A stretch of DNA of 64,000 nt from contig NZ_BJNZ01000006.1 in assembly GCF_006539945.1 (NCBI RefSeq), positions 153,048 to 217,047 of the forward strand, written 5' to 3'. Below the pieces are notes generated by a model. The model made no database searches, was not told the origin of the DNA, and saw only the letters and a list, made by a program, of their open reading frames with translations. Source of the DNA: Cellulosimicrobium cellulans. GTDB taxonomy: Bacteria; Actinomycetota; Actinomycetes; Actinomycetales; Cellulomonadaceae. Of this stretch, positions 16,901 to 26,010 are shown piece by piece; position 1 is the stretch's first letter; each line of letters starts with the position of its first letter. The translations under genes and the position numbers were made by a program.

Positions 16901-17920
16901 TCAACCGCGGCGTGCGGTGCGCCGGGTCTTGCGGGCGGCCGCGGCGCGTTCCTCGGCGGCGTCGAGCCGTGCGTCGACGCCGTCGAGCGACTCCTGGGCC
17001 GCGGTCGCGGCGTCGCGTGCCTCGGCGAGCCGCGCGCGCAGGTCCTCGCGCTCGTCGGCGAGCCGGGCCAGCTCGTCCTCGACGCGCCCGAGCTCCTCCT
17101 CCACCTGCCCGACGGCGTCGCTCGCCGCGCGCACGCGCGTGTCCGCCTCGTCGCGCTCGGCCTCGAGGCGGTCGACCTCTGCCGCGGTCGCCTCGACCTC
17201 GCGCTCGGCGGCCGCCACGGCGTCCTCCTCGGGAGGCTCACCGTCGCCCGGGCCGGAGTCGGCCCGCGCGGACCGGGCGCCGCGCCCGCTGCGTGTCGTG
17301 CTCGTCTCCGGGTCCGCGGTCCCCGGCCCGCCCGTGCCCGCCGTGCCGCCGGTCCGCGCCCGCAGCTCGACGACGTCGGCCGGCTCGCCGCCCTCGTCGA
17401 CGATGCCGAACCCGACGTGCTGGAGGGCCTGCGACAGCCGACCGGCGCGGACGAGCGCACCCGCGTCCGGGTCCATGACGGCGGCGGTGAGCGTCTCGGC
17501 GAGCCGGTCGAGCGCCGTCGCGGACACGGCCCGGCCCGCCACCTCGCCCGCGTCGCGCAGCTCGCCGACGACGCGCTCCACGCGCTCGCGCCGCAGCCGG
17601 TCGAGGGTGCGGATGCGCGCACGGTCACGGTCGGTCGTCGCGTCACGCAGCTCGTCCCCCAGGCTGACGAGCGCGGCGACGTCGTCGGGCCGTTCGCGCG
17701 CGACCTGGTTGACGACCCACGCCGCCACCGTCGGCTTCGCGAGCCGTGCCACGCGCTCCGCGCCGACCGCGTCCCCCGACGCCTTGATCTCCTTCGCCGC
17801 CGCGGTACGGGCGACGACGAACTGCTCGAGCGGCAGCGCGAAGAGCCCGTCGACGAGCGCGTCGGCATCGGTGCCGGCGTCCGCCGGGCCGCCGGCACCG
17901 CGCGTTCCCTCCGGGCTCAT
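16901..17920 (-). CDS. Coiled-coil protein of unknown function
   Basis: A 339-residue soluble protein. Residues about 20-170 are helical with a conserved-looking core (LPLEQFVVARTAAAKEIKAS, then KPTVAAWVVNQVARERPDD). A Gly/Thr-rich linker follows. Residues about 215-325 form a long coiled coil with heptads of Glu, Arg and Ala (VEATAAEVDRLEAERDEADT). I recall similar proteins in other actinobacteria without an assigned role. Its ATG overlaps the stop of the exonuclease gene (ATGA), so the two are co-translated and may act in the same DNA process. Confidence 0.7.
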   Translation of the reverse strand: MSPEGTRGAGGPADAGTDADALVDGLFALPLEQFVVARTAAAKEIKASGDAVGAERVARLAKPTVAAWVVNQVARERPDDVAALVSLGDELRDATTDRDRARIRTLDRLRRERVERVVGELRDAGEVAGRAVSATALDRLAETLTAAVMDPDAGALVRAGRLSQALQHVGFGIVDEGGEPADVVELRARTGGTAGTGGPGTADPETSTTRSGRGARSARADSGPGDGEPPEEDAVAAAEREVEATAAEVDRLEAERDEADTRVRAASDAVGQVEEELGRVEDELARLADEREDLRARLAEARDAATAAQESLDGVDARLDAAEERAAAARKTRRTARRG

Positions 17921-19260
17921 GACGCCCAGCGTCGCACCCCGGTGCCGGACGTGCGCCCGCTCGCCGGGTCCCGGGCGGCGAGCAGCGCCGCGAAGGCCGC
18001 CTCGGTGACGACGGGGATGCCGTAGCGGCGCGCGGTGCGGGCCTTCGTCGAGAGCGAGTCCGGGTCGGCGGCGACGAGGAGCCGCGTGCGGCGCGTCACG
18101 TAGGGCCAGGGGGAGAGTCCGGCGGCGCGCACGTCGCGCTCCCAGGCCTCGCGGGTGCGCGACATCGACCCGGTGAGCACGACCTCGTCGCCGTCCGCGA
18201 GCACGAACGCCGGGCGCGGTGCGACGGCCGGCTCCGCGGCGAGGCGCGCTCCGAGCGCCGCCTCGACGGCTCCCGCGACGTCGTCGGCGTCGAGGCCGAG
18301 CTGGCCCGCGACCTCGTGCAGGGCGGGGTCGTCGCGGACGGAGCCGCCGTCGTCGCGGTCGCCCGCGGCGGTCGCGCCGTCGAGGGCGTCGATCTCCGCC
18401 CGGGCGAGGGCGGTCAGGTAGTCGCGGTGCACGCTCTCGACCGCGGCCCGGTCCAGCCCGGCCCGCCGCGCCTCGGCGAGGAGCGCCGCACGCTCCGAGT
18501 GCGAGACGTAGCGGTCGAGGAGCGCGGCGTCGAGCAGGCGCAGGTAGGTCCCGGTGTCGACGTCCGGGCGCTCGGTCGACGCGCGCGGCGCACCCGTGCG
18601 GGCGCCCGGCGCCTCGTCGAGCCCGGCGAGCCAGTGCCCGTGGGCGCGGCTCGCGCCGCGCAGGACCGGTTCCACGCCGGGGAGCGAGGCGGGCAGCGAC
18701 CACCGCACCCCGTCGGCCGCGGCGCGCGCCACGTCCCAGCACGCGTCGTCGGCCGCCACGTCGAGGTAGTACCCGAGCAGGCCCGCGGTGGCGCGCGCGT
18801 CGCCCAGGGCCGAGTGGACGTCGTCGTGCACGACCCCCACCGCCGCGCAGCACGCGGCCAGGGCGCGCGAGCCCGTGAGGTACCGGCCCGCGAGCTGCTG
18901 CGTGCACAGGCACGCGACGGGGTCGATCGCGGCCGCGATGCCCGCGCGCCCGATCTCCGCGCGCAGGAACCGCGTGTCGAACGCCGCGTTGTGCGCCACG
19001 AGGACGCGACCGGAGAGCAGGCGCAGGAGCGCGGGGGCGACGCGGTCGAACGTCGGGGCGAGCGCGACGTCCGCCGCCGCGATGCCGTGCACGTGCTGCG
19101 GCCCCAGGTCGCGCTCGGGGTTGACGAGGGTGGACCACTCGTCCTCGACGCGGCCCGCGTCGTCGACCAGGACCACCGCGACCTCGGCGACCCGGTCGCC
19201 GAGGCGAGGGGAGAACCCCGTGGTCTCGAGGTCGACGACGGCGAATCCGGGCACGGGCAC
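17917..19260 (-). CDS. DnaQ-type 3'-5' exonuclease with C-terminal BRCT domain
   Basis: A 447-residue protein. Residues about 4-170 are a DEDDh exonuclease: FAVVDLETTGFSP (Exo I), LVAHNAAFDTRFL (Exo II) and HSALGDARATAGL (Exo III), like the epsilon proofreading subunit of DNA polymerase III. The C-terminal 90 residues (VVLTGSMSRTREAWERDVRAAG and the following strand) form a BRCT domain, a fusion known in actinobacteria. It probably works in DNA repair. Upstream GTG codons at 19281 and downstream at 19254 are alternative starts. Confidence 0.85.
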   Translation of the reverse strand: MPVPGFAVVDLETTGFSPRLGDRVAEVAVVLVDDAGRVEDEWSTLVNPERDLGPQHVHGIAAADVALAPTFDRVAPALLRLLSGRVLVAHNAAFDTRFLRAEIGRAGIAAAIDPVACLCTQQLAGRYLTGSRALAACCAAVGVVHDDVHSALGDARATAGLLGYYLDVAADDACWDVARAAADGVRWSLPASLPGVEPVLRGASRAHGHWLAGLDEAPGARTGAPRASTERPDVDTGTYLRLLDAALLDRYVSHSERAALLAEARRAGLDRAAVESVHRDYLTALARAEIDALDGATAAGDRDDGGSVRDDPALHEVAGQLGLDADDVAGAVEAALGARLAAEPAVAPRPAFVLADGDEVVLTGSMSRTREAWERDVRAAGLSPWPYVTRRTRLLVAADPDSLSTKARTARRYGIPVVTEAAFAALLAARDPASGRTSGTGVRRWAS

Positions 19261-19489
19261 AGTCTGCCCGACGCCGCCCACGGCCCGTGCCGCCCGCGAC
19301 GCTGCGTCGCGCGCGTCATCGCCGCGTCAACTCGTGCGGCGAAGCGGGCCCAGGGGTTTCGCGCCCGCGCGCGGGGGCCTACGCTCGCGAGCACACGAGC
19401 CTTCGCAGCGTCGCGCGTCTCGTGTGCGACTCGGCCGGACCCCGACACGACCGGGGTCGGTCGGCGGGGGCCACTGTCGAGGAGGATGC

Positions 19490-21256
19490 GTGAGACCACG
19501 AACGATCGTCCCGTCTGCCGCCGCCGCGAGCCTCGTGCTCGCGGCTCTGACCGCAGCACCCGTCGGTGCTGCCCCCGGAGGCGGCCTCCGGGCCGCCGAC
19601 GGACCGCCGCCGCTCGAGGACCTCGTCACCGGCGACGCGGTCATGCAGCGGCTCCAGGACTTCCAGGACATCGCGGACGCCAACGACGGCAACCGCGCGA
19701 TGGAGACGCCCGGCTACGAGGCGAGCGCCGTCTACGTCGAGGACACCCTGCGGGACGCCGGCTACGAGCCCGAGCGCCAGTACTTCACCTTCGAGGACCT
19801 GGTCATCGACGACCTGTCCCTCACCGCGGCCGGCGTCGAGGTGACGTCGGACGTCTACCCGGCCGAGTTCGCCCCCGACACCCCGGACGACGGCGTCACG
19901 GGCCCGATCGTCCAGCCTGCCGACGAGCTCGTCCAGGGCTGCACGGCCGAGACCTGGGACGGGGTCGCCGTCACCGGCGCCGTGGCCCTGGTCAGCCGCG
20001 GCTCGTGCCCGTTCGCGGACAAGGCCCGGTTCGCCGCGGAGGCCGGTGCCGCCGCCGTCGTCCTCTACAACAACGCCGACGGCGCGCTGAACCCGACCCT
20101 CGGCGAGGCGAGCGACGTCTGGGTCCCGACCGTGGGCATCACGCAGGCCGACGGCCAGGCGATCCTCGCCGCGATCGCGGGCGGCGCCGAGGCGGTCGCG
20201 ACCTACGACCTCCAGACGCACGTCGAGGAGTTCGAGACGTTCAACGTGATCGCCCAGACGCCGGGCGGCCGCGACGACAACGTCGTCATGGTCGGCGCGC
20301 ACCTCGACAGCGTCGAGGACGGGCCGGGCATCAACGACAACGGCTCCGGCTCGGCGGCCATCCTCGAGGTCGCGGTCCAGCTCGCCGCCGCGACCGACGG
20401 CGGCCAGGACGTCGTGAACGCCGTCCGGTTCGCGTGGTGGGGCGCGGAGGAGGTCGGCCTGCGCGGCTCGACCCACTACGTGAGCGACCTCGTCGCGAAC
20501 GACCCCGCGGCGCTCGACGACATCGCGACCTACCTCAACTTCGACATGGTCGGCTCGCCGAACTACATCATCGGCGTGTACGACGCGAACGAGTCCACGT
20601 ACCCCGCGCCCGTCGAGGTGCCGCCGGGCTCGGCCGAGACCGAGGCGGTGTTCACCGACTACTTCGACGGCATCGACCAGGCCTGGGTCGACACCGAGTT
20701 CTCCGGACGCTCCGACTACCAGGCGTTCATCGAGAACGGCGTCCCGGCGTCCGGCCTGTTCACCGGCGCGGACGGCTCGAAGACGGCCGAGGAGGTCGCG
20801 CTGTTCGGCGGCACCGAGGGCATCTTCTACGACCCGAACTACCACTCGCCGCAGGACACGATCGACAACGTCGACGCGACCGCGCTCGACATCATGTCGC
20901 GCGCGATCGGCCACGCGGTCGCGTCGCTGTCCGAGGACACGTTCGCGATCAACGGCGTGGGCAACCCGCGCGTCGACGCGATCGAGGCGGAGGCACGGTG
21001 CCTGAACGGCACCGCCTACGTCGCCGTCCGGGCGACCAACGGCGAGGACGAGCCCGTCTCGCTGCGCCTCGTCACGCCGTTCGGCCAGCGGGCGTTCGGC
21101 CAGGTGGCTCCGGACGCCAACGCGTACCAGTCGTTCTCCACCCGGTCGGCGTCGGTCGACGCCGGCACCGTGAGCGTCGTCGCGCGCCTCGCGGGCGGCG
21201 GGGAGAACTACACCCAGACGTACGACGTCGCGTACGACGCGATCGCCTGCGGCTGA
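19490..21256 (+). CDS. Secreted M28 aminopeptidase with PA insert
   Basis: A 588-residue exported zinc peptidase. The GTG is chosen because GGAGG ends four bases before it; the signal peptide ends near PVGAAP. A PA domain spans about residues 140-235 (GSCPFADKARFAAEAGA). The M28 zinc ligands are in GAHLDSVEDGPGINDNGSG, WGAEEVGLRGS, YLNFDMVGS and YHSPQDTIDN. It would release N-terminal amino acids from peptides. The last 85 residues (504-588) are the Cys-bounded domain also found on the phosphoesterase at 10184-12331. Confidence 0.93.
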   Translation: MRPRTIVPSAAAASLVLAALTAAPVGAAPGGGLRAADGPPPLEDLVTGDAVMQRLQDFQDIADANDGNRAMETPGYEASAVYVEDTLRDAGYEPERQYFTFEDLVIDDLSLTAAGVEVTSDVYPAEFAPDTPDDGVTGPIVQPADELVQGCTAETWDGVAVTGAVALVSRGSCPFADKARFAAEAGAAAVVLYNNADGALNPTLGEASDVWVPTVGITQADGQAILAAIAGGAEAVATYDLQTHVEEFETFNVIAQTPGGRDDNVVMVGAHLDSVEDGPGINDNGSGSAAILEVAVQLAAATDGGQDVVNAVRFAWWGAEEVGLRGSTHYVSDLVANDPAALDDIATYLNFDMVGSPNYIIGVYDANESTYPAPVEVPPGSAETEAVFTDYFDGIDQAWVDTEFSGRSDYQAFIENGVPASGLFTGADGSKTAEEVALFGGTEGIFYDPNYHSPQDTIDNVDATALDIMSRAIGHAVASLSEDTFAINGVGNPRVDAIEAEARCLNGTAYVAVRATNGEDEPVSLRLVTPFGQRAFGQVAPDANAYQSFSTRSASVDAGTVSVVARLAGGGENYTQTYDVAYDAIACG

Positions 21257-21276
21257 CGCAGCCGGGTCACCCTGAC

Positions 21277-21312
21277 GGGCGGGGCCGTCCTCCACGGGAG
21301 GGCGGCCCCGCC
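21277..21312 (+). terminator. Terminator of the M28 peptidase gene
   Basis: GGGCGGGGCC near 21277 pairs with GGCCCCGCC-type sequence ending near 21312, with GTCCT/GGGAG continuing the stem. It begins about 20 bp after the stop. Confidence 0.65.
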
Positions 21313-21436
21313 TGCGTCGAAGGACGTGCGCGGTGGGTCGTGCGCCGCGGGCCGCGACGGGTCGGCGGGGTCGGTCCCGCCGGGTCTACGCTGGCCCGCG
21401 GTGCGCCGTCGTGCGGCGCGGCGGACAGGGGGTCAC

Positions 21437-22600
21437 GTGGCGAAGGAACCGTTCCTCACGACGACGGGCGACGAGCCGGGCGAGGGTCCCGACCTGCCCG
21501 GCACGACGTCGGGTGACGAGCGCAGCACCCTCGCGCGGCTGCTCGGCGAGAAGCGCCTCCTGCGCGTCCCCGCACTCCCGGCGCTGTGGCGACCCACGTT
21601 CGCGCGACCCTCGTTCTCGCTGCCGGTCGCGCTCCCCGGCCGTCGTGCGCGACGCGACGACGTCGACCCGGCGCCCGAGGCCGCTCCCGAGCCCGACCTC
21701 GACACCGCGCTCGAGGACGCGCTCGTCGTGGCGCTCGCGGACGACGGTGCGGTGGCCGACGGCGCCGACGGCGCGGACGGGGGTCTGCTCGACGGCGCCA
21801 CGGACGACGGCGCGTTGGACGAGGTCGTCGCGGAGTGGGTGCGGCGCGCGATCGCCGCGTACCCGCGGCCGTCGCACCCGCTCGAGCGCGAGTGGGACGT
21901 GTCGGTCCAGGGGGTCGTGCGACTCGTCCCGTACGTGCCGCGGTTCGCGACGGCGCCGCTCGCGCTGCTCGACCGGTTCGGCGCCGTGACGATCGGTCCC
22001 GAACGCGTGGGCCTCGACGGCAAGGACGTGGACTGGGACCGCGTGGTCGAGGTCCGCACGGCGCCCGCGTGGACGTGCCTGTCGGCCGAGGCGCTGGAGG
22101 TGAACCTCGCGCAGTACGTCGTGGCGCTGCCACCGTTGCCCGGCCGCGCGTGGGTGCTGCGCAAGATCAGCGAGCTCCTGCTCTCGCTCTACCTCGCCGT
22201 GCTGCCGCCGGACGCGGACGGCGACGACGCCGTCGCGCACGCGCTCCTCGGCGCGTCCGGTGTCGAGGGCGGTGCGGCGGACCCGCCCGACGGCGGCGCG
22301 GACGTCGGCGACGCGGACACGCCGGCGGACCCGATGTTCGACCGCGTGGTCACCCAGGTCGTCTACCGGCGGCGGTTCGGGACGGGCGAGGCGCAGGCGA
22401 GCACGACGTCCGTCCTGCTCCAGCTCGCGCTGCGCGGCTCGACCGACACGATCGTCCGCACGGCGGCGGAGCGCGGGGTCGAGGTCGTGCACGTGCGGGC
22501 CGAGGACACGAGCGTCGGGTCGGTCGTGGCGCGCGCGGCGACGTGGCGCCGCACGGCGCTCGACCTGCGCGAGCGCGTGGGCCGGCGCCTCGGGCGCTGA
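21437..22600 (+). CDS. Protein of unknown function
   Basis: A 387-residue protein starting at a GTG (VAKEPFLTTTGDE) after a G-rich region. The first 150 residues are low in complexity and rich in Asp and Ala. The C-terminal part looks folded: EWVRRAIAAYPRPSHPLERE, DRFGAVTIGPERVGLDGKDVDWDRVVEVRTA and VVTQVVYRRRFGTG. The segment FGAVTIGPERVGLDGKDVDW reads like a PH-like or beta-barrel turn, but I cannot assign a family. A TACGCT hexamer at 21387-21392 may be its -10 element. Confidence 0.65.
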   Translation: MAKEPFLTTTGDEPGEGPDLPGTTSGDERSTLARLLGEKRLLRVPALPALWRPTFARPSFSLPVALPGRRARRDDVDPAPEAAPEPDLDTALEDALVVALADDGAVADGADGADGGLLDGATDDGALDEVVAEWVRRAIAAYPRPSHPLEREWDVSVQGVVRLVPYVPRFATAPLALLDRFGAVTIGPERVGLDGKDVDWDRVVEVRTAPAWTCLSAEALEVNLAQYVVALPPLPGRAWVLRKISELLLSLYLAVLPPDADGDDAVAHALLGASGVEGGAADPPDGGADVGDADTPADPMFDRVVTQVVYRRRFGTGEAQASTTSVLLQLALRGSTDTIVRTAAERGVEVVHVRAEDTSVGSVVARAATWRRTALDLRERVGRRLGR

Positions 22601-22603
22601 CGG

Positions 22604-23287
22604 CTACCGGTCGAGCGCCTCGAGGATGGGGGTGTCGCCGGCGGTGAACCGGACGAAGCGGCCGATCGTCGCGGGGGTGCGCACGGCCTGCGCGACGACC
22701 ATCGCGACGTCCGCGCGCGAGACCTGCGAGGCGGCGCCGCCCGGGACGTCGTCGGCTCCGTCGAGCCCGTCGGCACCGTCCCCGACGACGCGGATCGCCC
22801 CGGTCGGGTCGCCGTCGGTCAGGGTGCCCGGCCCGAGGATGGTCCAGTCGAGGTCGGTACCCCGCAGGTGGTCGTCGGCGGCGAGCTTGGCGTCCGCGTA
22901 GGCGAAGAAGCTCGAGTCCGGGTCGACGCCGTGGTCGGGCACGGACCCGATCCACGACACCATGAGGTACCGGCTCACGCCGGCGGCCGCCGCGGCGTCC
23001 ATGGTGCGGCTCGCGGCGTCGCGGTCGACGGCGTAGGTGCGCTCCGGGCTCCCCCCGCCCGCCCCGGCGGACCACACGACGGCGTCGAACCCGCCGAACG
23101 CGGCGGTGAGCTCGTCGACGGAGGAGTGCTCGACGTCGAGCAGGAGCGGCTCGCCGCCGAGGCGGCGGACGAGCGGGAGCTGCTCCTCGGCGCGCACGAT
23201 CCCGGTCACGGCGGCGTCGTGGTCGACGAGGATCGGGACGAGCAGCCGGCCCACCTTGCCGTGGGCACCGACGAGGGCGATCTTCAT
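22604..23287 (-). CDS. NAD(P)-binding atypical SDR protein
   Basis: A 227-residue NAD(P)H-binding protein of the NmrA/atypical SDR group. The Rossmann motif GAHGKVGRLL lies at residues 8-17, DAVVWSAGAGGG at about 68-79 and the YLMVSWIGSV and YADAKLAADDHLR segments follow, with Tyr and Lys in YADAK. Such proteins act as epimerase-like enzymes or redox sensors. AGGAGT upstream of the ATG supports the start. It is convergent with the unknown gene at 21437. Confidence 0.85.
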   Translation of the reverse strand: MKIALVGAHGKVGRLLVPILVDHDAAVTGIVRAEEQLPLVRRLGGEPLLLDVEHSSVDELTAAFGGFDAVVWSAGAGGGSPERTYAVDRDAASRTMDAAAAAGVSRYLMVSWIGSVPDHGVDPDSSFFAYADAKLAADDHLRGTDLDWTILGPGTLTDGDPTGAIRVVGDGADGLDGADDVPGGAASQVSRADVAMVVAQAVRTPATIGRFVRFTAGDTPILEALDR

Positions 23288-23311
23288 GCGGCGGACTCCT
23301 GTCTGCTGACG

Positions 23312-23375
23312 TCGAGATCGACCCGAGCCCGAGAGATCGACCCTCAGGAGGCCGATCTCGAGTCGGTCAGGCCGA
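23312..23375. repeat. GAGATCGACCC direct and inverted repeat
   Basis: GAGATCGACCC occurs at 23314 and 23333, 19 bp apart, and the inverse CGATCTCGAG follows at 23353. This is the same design as the other repeat cassettes: two direct words and an inverted one. It lies in the 165-bp gap between the SDR gene and the lipoprotein gene. Confidence 0.65.
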
Positions 23376-23452
23376 ACTCGCGGTGAGGATCCCACCGTGC
23401 TCTCCCGAGGCCGACGCCGCCACCCGGGGCGGCGTCCGAGGCACCGGGAGCG

Positions 23453-23941
23453 TCAGGGGCAGTGTCGCGCGTTGGGCGCCGCGGCGAGCGTCGCCGTCGC
23501 CGACCCGCGGAGGAGGTCGCCGCCCGCAGGGTCCTGGGCGCACACCGTCCAGCCGTTCGACGCCCCCGGCAGCGTGCCCGCGCCCGGGTCGCGCGCGTCG
23601 ACCACGACGACGCTCGCGGCGCCGCGCTTCTCCAGGTCCGCGCGCGCCTGCTTGAGCCTGGTCTCCACGAGGTTCGGCATCGGGAACGCGGGCTCGATCT
23701 CGACCGAGACCTCGACGCCGTCGGACCCGCCGGGCGGGACCGGAGCCCCCGGACCCGTGGTCGGGCCGCCCGTGGGGTCGGTGGGCTCAGCCGTCGGGCT
23801 GGCGGTGGGGACCGCGGTCGGCTCGGCGGTGGGCGACGGCGTCGGGGTTCCCGGGCCGCCGGGCACAGCCTCCGCTCGGCACCCGGCGAGCGCCGCCACG
23901 GCCACGGCGGCGAGCACCACGACGCGTGCGCGCCGAGGCAC
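23453..23941 (-). CDS. Lipoprotein of unknown function
   Basis: A 162-residue predicted lipoprotein. The GTG start gives VPRRARVVVLAAVAVAALAGC, with lipobox LAGC. A Pro/Thr/Ala-rich stretch (TPTPSPTAEPTAVPT) follows and resembles an actinobacterial surface linker. The C-terminal part, VSVEIEPAFPMPNLVETRLK to NGWTVCAQDPAGG, has no recognised domain but might bind PASTA-like ligands. The frame stays open upstream to about 24070, so the start is uncertain; a perfect palindrome lies right before the chosen codon. Confidence 0.65.
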   Translation of the reverse strand: MPRRARVVVLAAVAVAALAGCRAEAVPGGPGTPTPSPTAEPTAVPTASPTAEPTDPTGGPTTGPGAPVPPGGSDGVEVSVEIEPAFPMPNLVETRLKQARADLEKRGAASVVVVDARDPGAGTLPGASNGWTVCAQDPAGGDLLRGSATATLAAAPNARHCP

Positions 23942-23943
23942 TC

Positions 23944-23969
23944 CTCTGACGCCCGCGCGGGCGTCAGAG
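23944..23969. promoter_or_regulatory. Perfect 26-bp palindrome at the start of the lipoprotein gene
   Basis: CTCTGACGCCCGC and its exact reverse complement abut with no spacer, ending three bases from the GTG. As RNA it could hide the start codon; as DNA it could be a dimeric repressor site. The rest of the gap (23970-24154) shows no clear feature. Confidence 0.55.
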
Positions 23970-24154
23970 TGCGCCGCGCGCTCCTGCGAGCTGTTCTTCG
24001 TCCGGCCTGTCGTCGTCGACGGTGCCGTCGTTCGTCGTGCCACCACACGTGCCCCCGGTTGCCCCTGCAAACTTCCTTGCGTCTTCGAGGGTACGTGACG
24101 GTCGCGCCGGCCGCGGCCGGGGGAGCCGATGACCGCGGGTGATCCTCGGTCGCC

Positions 24155-25471
24155 TCAGCCGCGGCGGGGCGACGTGCGCTTGGGCGGCCGGACGGTCGGG
24201 ACGTCGCCGACGATGGGGATCGGGCGACGGTGGAACGGGAAGCCGTAGCGCGTGACCAGGCCGGCGAGCGTCGTCAGCCGGTTGCGCGGCCCGATGAGCC
24301 CCATGATGTGGACGAACAGCCATGCCAGCCACGCGACGCCGCGGGTGAGGCGCAGCCTCCCGACGACCTCGGCGATCGCCGCGCGCCGGCCGATCACCGC
24401 CATGGTGCCCTTGTCGAAGTACCGCAGGGACGTCGTCGGGCGCCCGGCGAGCAGCGCCTCGATGTTGCGCGCGACCTGCTCGCCCGACTGGATCGCCGGC
24501 TGCGCGAGCTGCGGCAGCCCGGCGGGAGAGATCGCGATGTCGCCCGCCGCGAAGACCCCGGGCAGGCCCTCGACCTGGAGGTCGTCTCCCACGACGACGC
24601 GCCCGCCCTCGCCGCGCGGCAGGCCCCAGTCGTCGACCTCCTCGTGCGGGTGGACGCCCGCCGACCAGACCGTGAGGTCGGAGCGGATGCGCGTGCCGTC
24701 GGTGAGCACGACGGCGTCCGGCAACACCTCCGCGACCCCGGCCCCCAGGTGCAGGCCGACACCGCGACGGCGCAGCTCCTCCGCCGCGTACCGGCGCAAC
24801 CTCGGGTGGAACGACTTGAGCACCTCGCCGCCGCGCTGGACGATCTTCACCTCGAACGCGTCGCCGTGGATCTCCGGGTAGGCGGGTCGCAGGCCCGCGG
24901 TGCGGAGCTCCGCGAGCGCCCCGGCGACCTCGACGCCCGTCGCGCCGCCGCCGACGACCACGACGCGCAGCCCCTCGTCGGTCCCGGGGTTCGCCGCCGC
25001 CTTCTCGAGGCGGATGAACAGCGTGTCCCGGATCTTCATGGCCTGGGACCGCGAGTACATGGGGAACGAGTTCTCCTTGGCGCCGGGGGTGCCGAAGAAG
25101 TTCGCCGTGACGCCGTTCGCGACGACGAGGTAGTCGTAGTCGACCCACTCGTCGTTGAGGAGGCGGATGCGGCGCGCCTCGTGGTCGATGCCGACGAGGT
25201 GCTCGTGCACGACCCGCACGTTCTTCTGCTTCAGCCGCAGCCCGCGCAGGAAGTACGTGACGTCGCCCGGGTTCAGCCCCCCGGTCGCGACCTGGTAGAG
25301 CAGCGGCTGGAACGTGTTGTAGACGCGGCGGTCGACGAGCGTCACGCGCACGGGCGCCTTCGCGAGCCCCTTGACGACCGCGAGCCCGGCGAACCCCGCG
25401 CCGACCACCACGACGTGCGGCAGGGAGTCGGGGGCTGCCGGACCAGGCGCAGCGGTGACGGGCTCGGGCAC
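24155..25471 (-). CDS. ndh: Type II NADH dehydrogenase
   Basis: A 438-residue flavoprotein that passes electrons from NADH to quinone without pumping protons. The FAD motif VVVGAGFAGLAVV is near residues 20-32, the NAD motif VVVGGGATGVEVAG near 175, and GVFAAGDIA, AQPAIQSGEQVARNI and YFDKGTMAVIGRRAAIAEV follow. The C-terminus has an amphipathic, aromatic membrane-binding region (WLAWLFVHIMGLIGPRNRL). The GTG has GAGGAGG upstream. NDH-2 could feed quinol to the nitrate reductase found later in the window, though the genes are far apart. Confidence 0.95.
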   Translation of the reverse strand: MPEPVTAAPGPAAPDSLPHVVVVGAGFAGLAVVKGLAKAPVRVTLVDRRVYNTFQPLLYQVATGGLNPGDVTYFLRGLRLKQKNVRVVHEHLVGIDHEARRIRLLNDEWVDYDYLVVANGVTANFFGTPGAKENSFPMYSRSQAMKIRDTLFIRLEKAAANPGTDEGLRVVVVGGGATGVEVAGALAELRTAGLRPAYPEIHGDAFEVKIVQRGGEVLKSFHPRLRRYAAEELRRRGVGLHLGAGVAEVLPDAVVLTDGTRIRSDLTVWSAGVHPHEEVDDWGLPRGEGGRVVVGDDLQVEGLPGVFAAGDIAISPAGLPQLAQPAIQSGEQVARNIEALLAGRPTTSLRYFDKGTMAVIGRRAAIAEVVGRLRLTRGVAWLAWLFVHIMGLIGPRNRLTTLAGLVTRYGFPFHRRPIPIVGDVPTVRPPKRTSPRRG

Positions 25472-25618
25472 GGGGCCTCCTCGGGGCGACGGGGTGGGAG
25501 AGCGCCGGTGCCCGCCCGCCTGCGTCGCGGACGTCGCCGACGACGTCTGCCAGGTTACGGCGAACCCCGCCCCCGCGCCGAACAGGGCGCCGTGGCGCGG
25601 GGTACAACCGGGGCCGGC

Positions 25619-25985
25619 CCAGGTAGAACCATGGTCACGCGAGGTAGAGCCCTGGTCCGCCGAGGTAGAGCCCTGGTTGCGCGAGGTAGAGCTGTGGTTC
25701 TTGGGTTCGACGGCGTGTGGTTGCCCTGGGTGGTCGGGGTGGGTGGTGGTGCCGCGTCTACCATCCGCCGCTCGTTCCTCGCGGCTCCCGCCAGGCCCGC
25801 CACGACGCGGCACCACCACCCACCCCGCCCGGCGTCGTCTCGCCCTGGTCCGCACGCACCCCGGGCGACCGCAGGACCCGCATGACCTGGGTTCTCGTTC
25901 GGCGGACCAGGGCTCTACCCCGCGCGACCACGGCTCTACCTCGCGCGACCAGGGCTCTACCTCGCGCGACCAGGGTTCTACCTCG
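25619..25985. repeat. Large nested inverted repeat with 21-bp arrays as arms
   Basis: The left arm has word CGAGGTAGAG (or a variant) at 25619, 25640, 25661 and 25682. The right arm has the inverse CTCTACCTCG-type words at 25913, 25934, 25955 and 25976. Every step is 21 bp. Between the arms, CGGGGTGGGTGGTGGTGCCG at 25735 starts a 24-base arm that pairs perfectly with 25804-25827. The whole 367-bp element can fold as one long imperfect stem. It fills most of the 539-bp gap between ndh and the acyl-CoA ligase gene, which otherwise shows only a TAACCT hexamer near 25557 on the minus strand. Confidence 0.9.
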
Positions 25986-26010
25986 GCAGTCGCCGGGTCG
26001 GGGCGGGGTG

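Noticed and set aside
18316..21516. A 1066-codon open frame on the plus strand
   Set aside because: It overlaps the exonuclease gene and the M28 peptidase gene in wrong frames and has no recognisable domain.
25619..25985. Insertion sequence
   Set aside because: No transposase frame, no terminal inverted repeats with target duplication. The inverted arms are made of tandem words instead.
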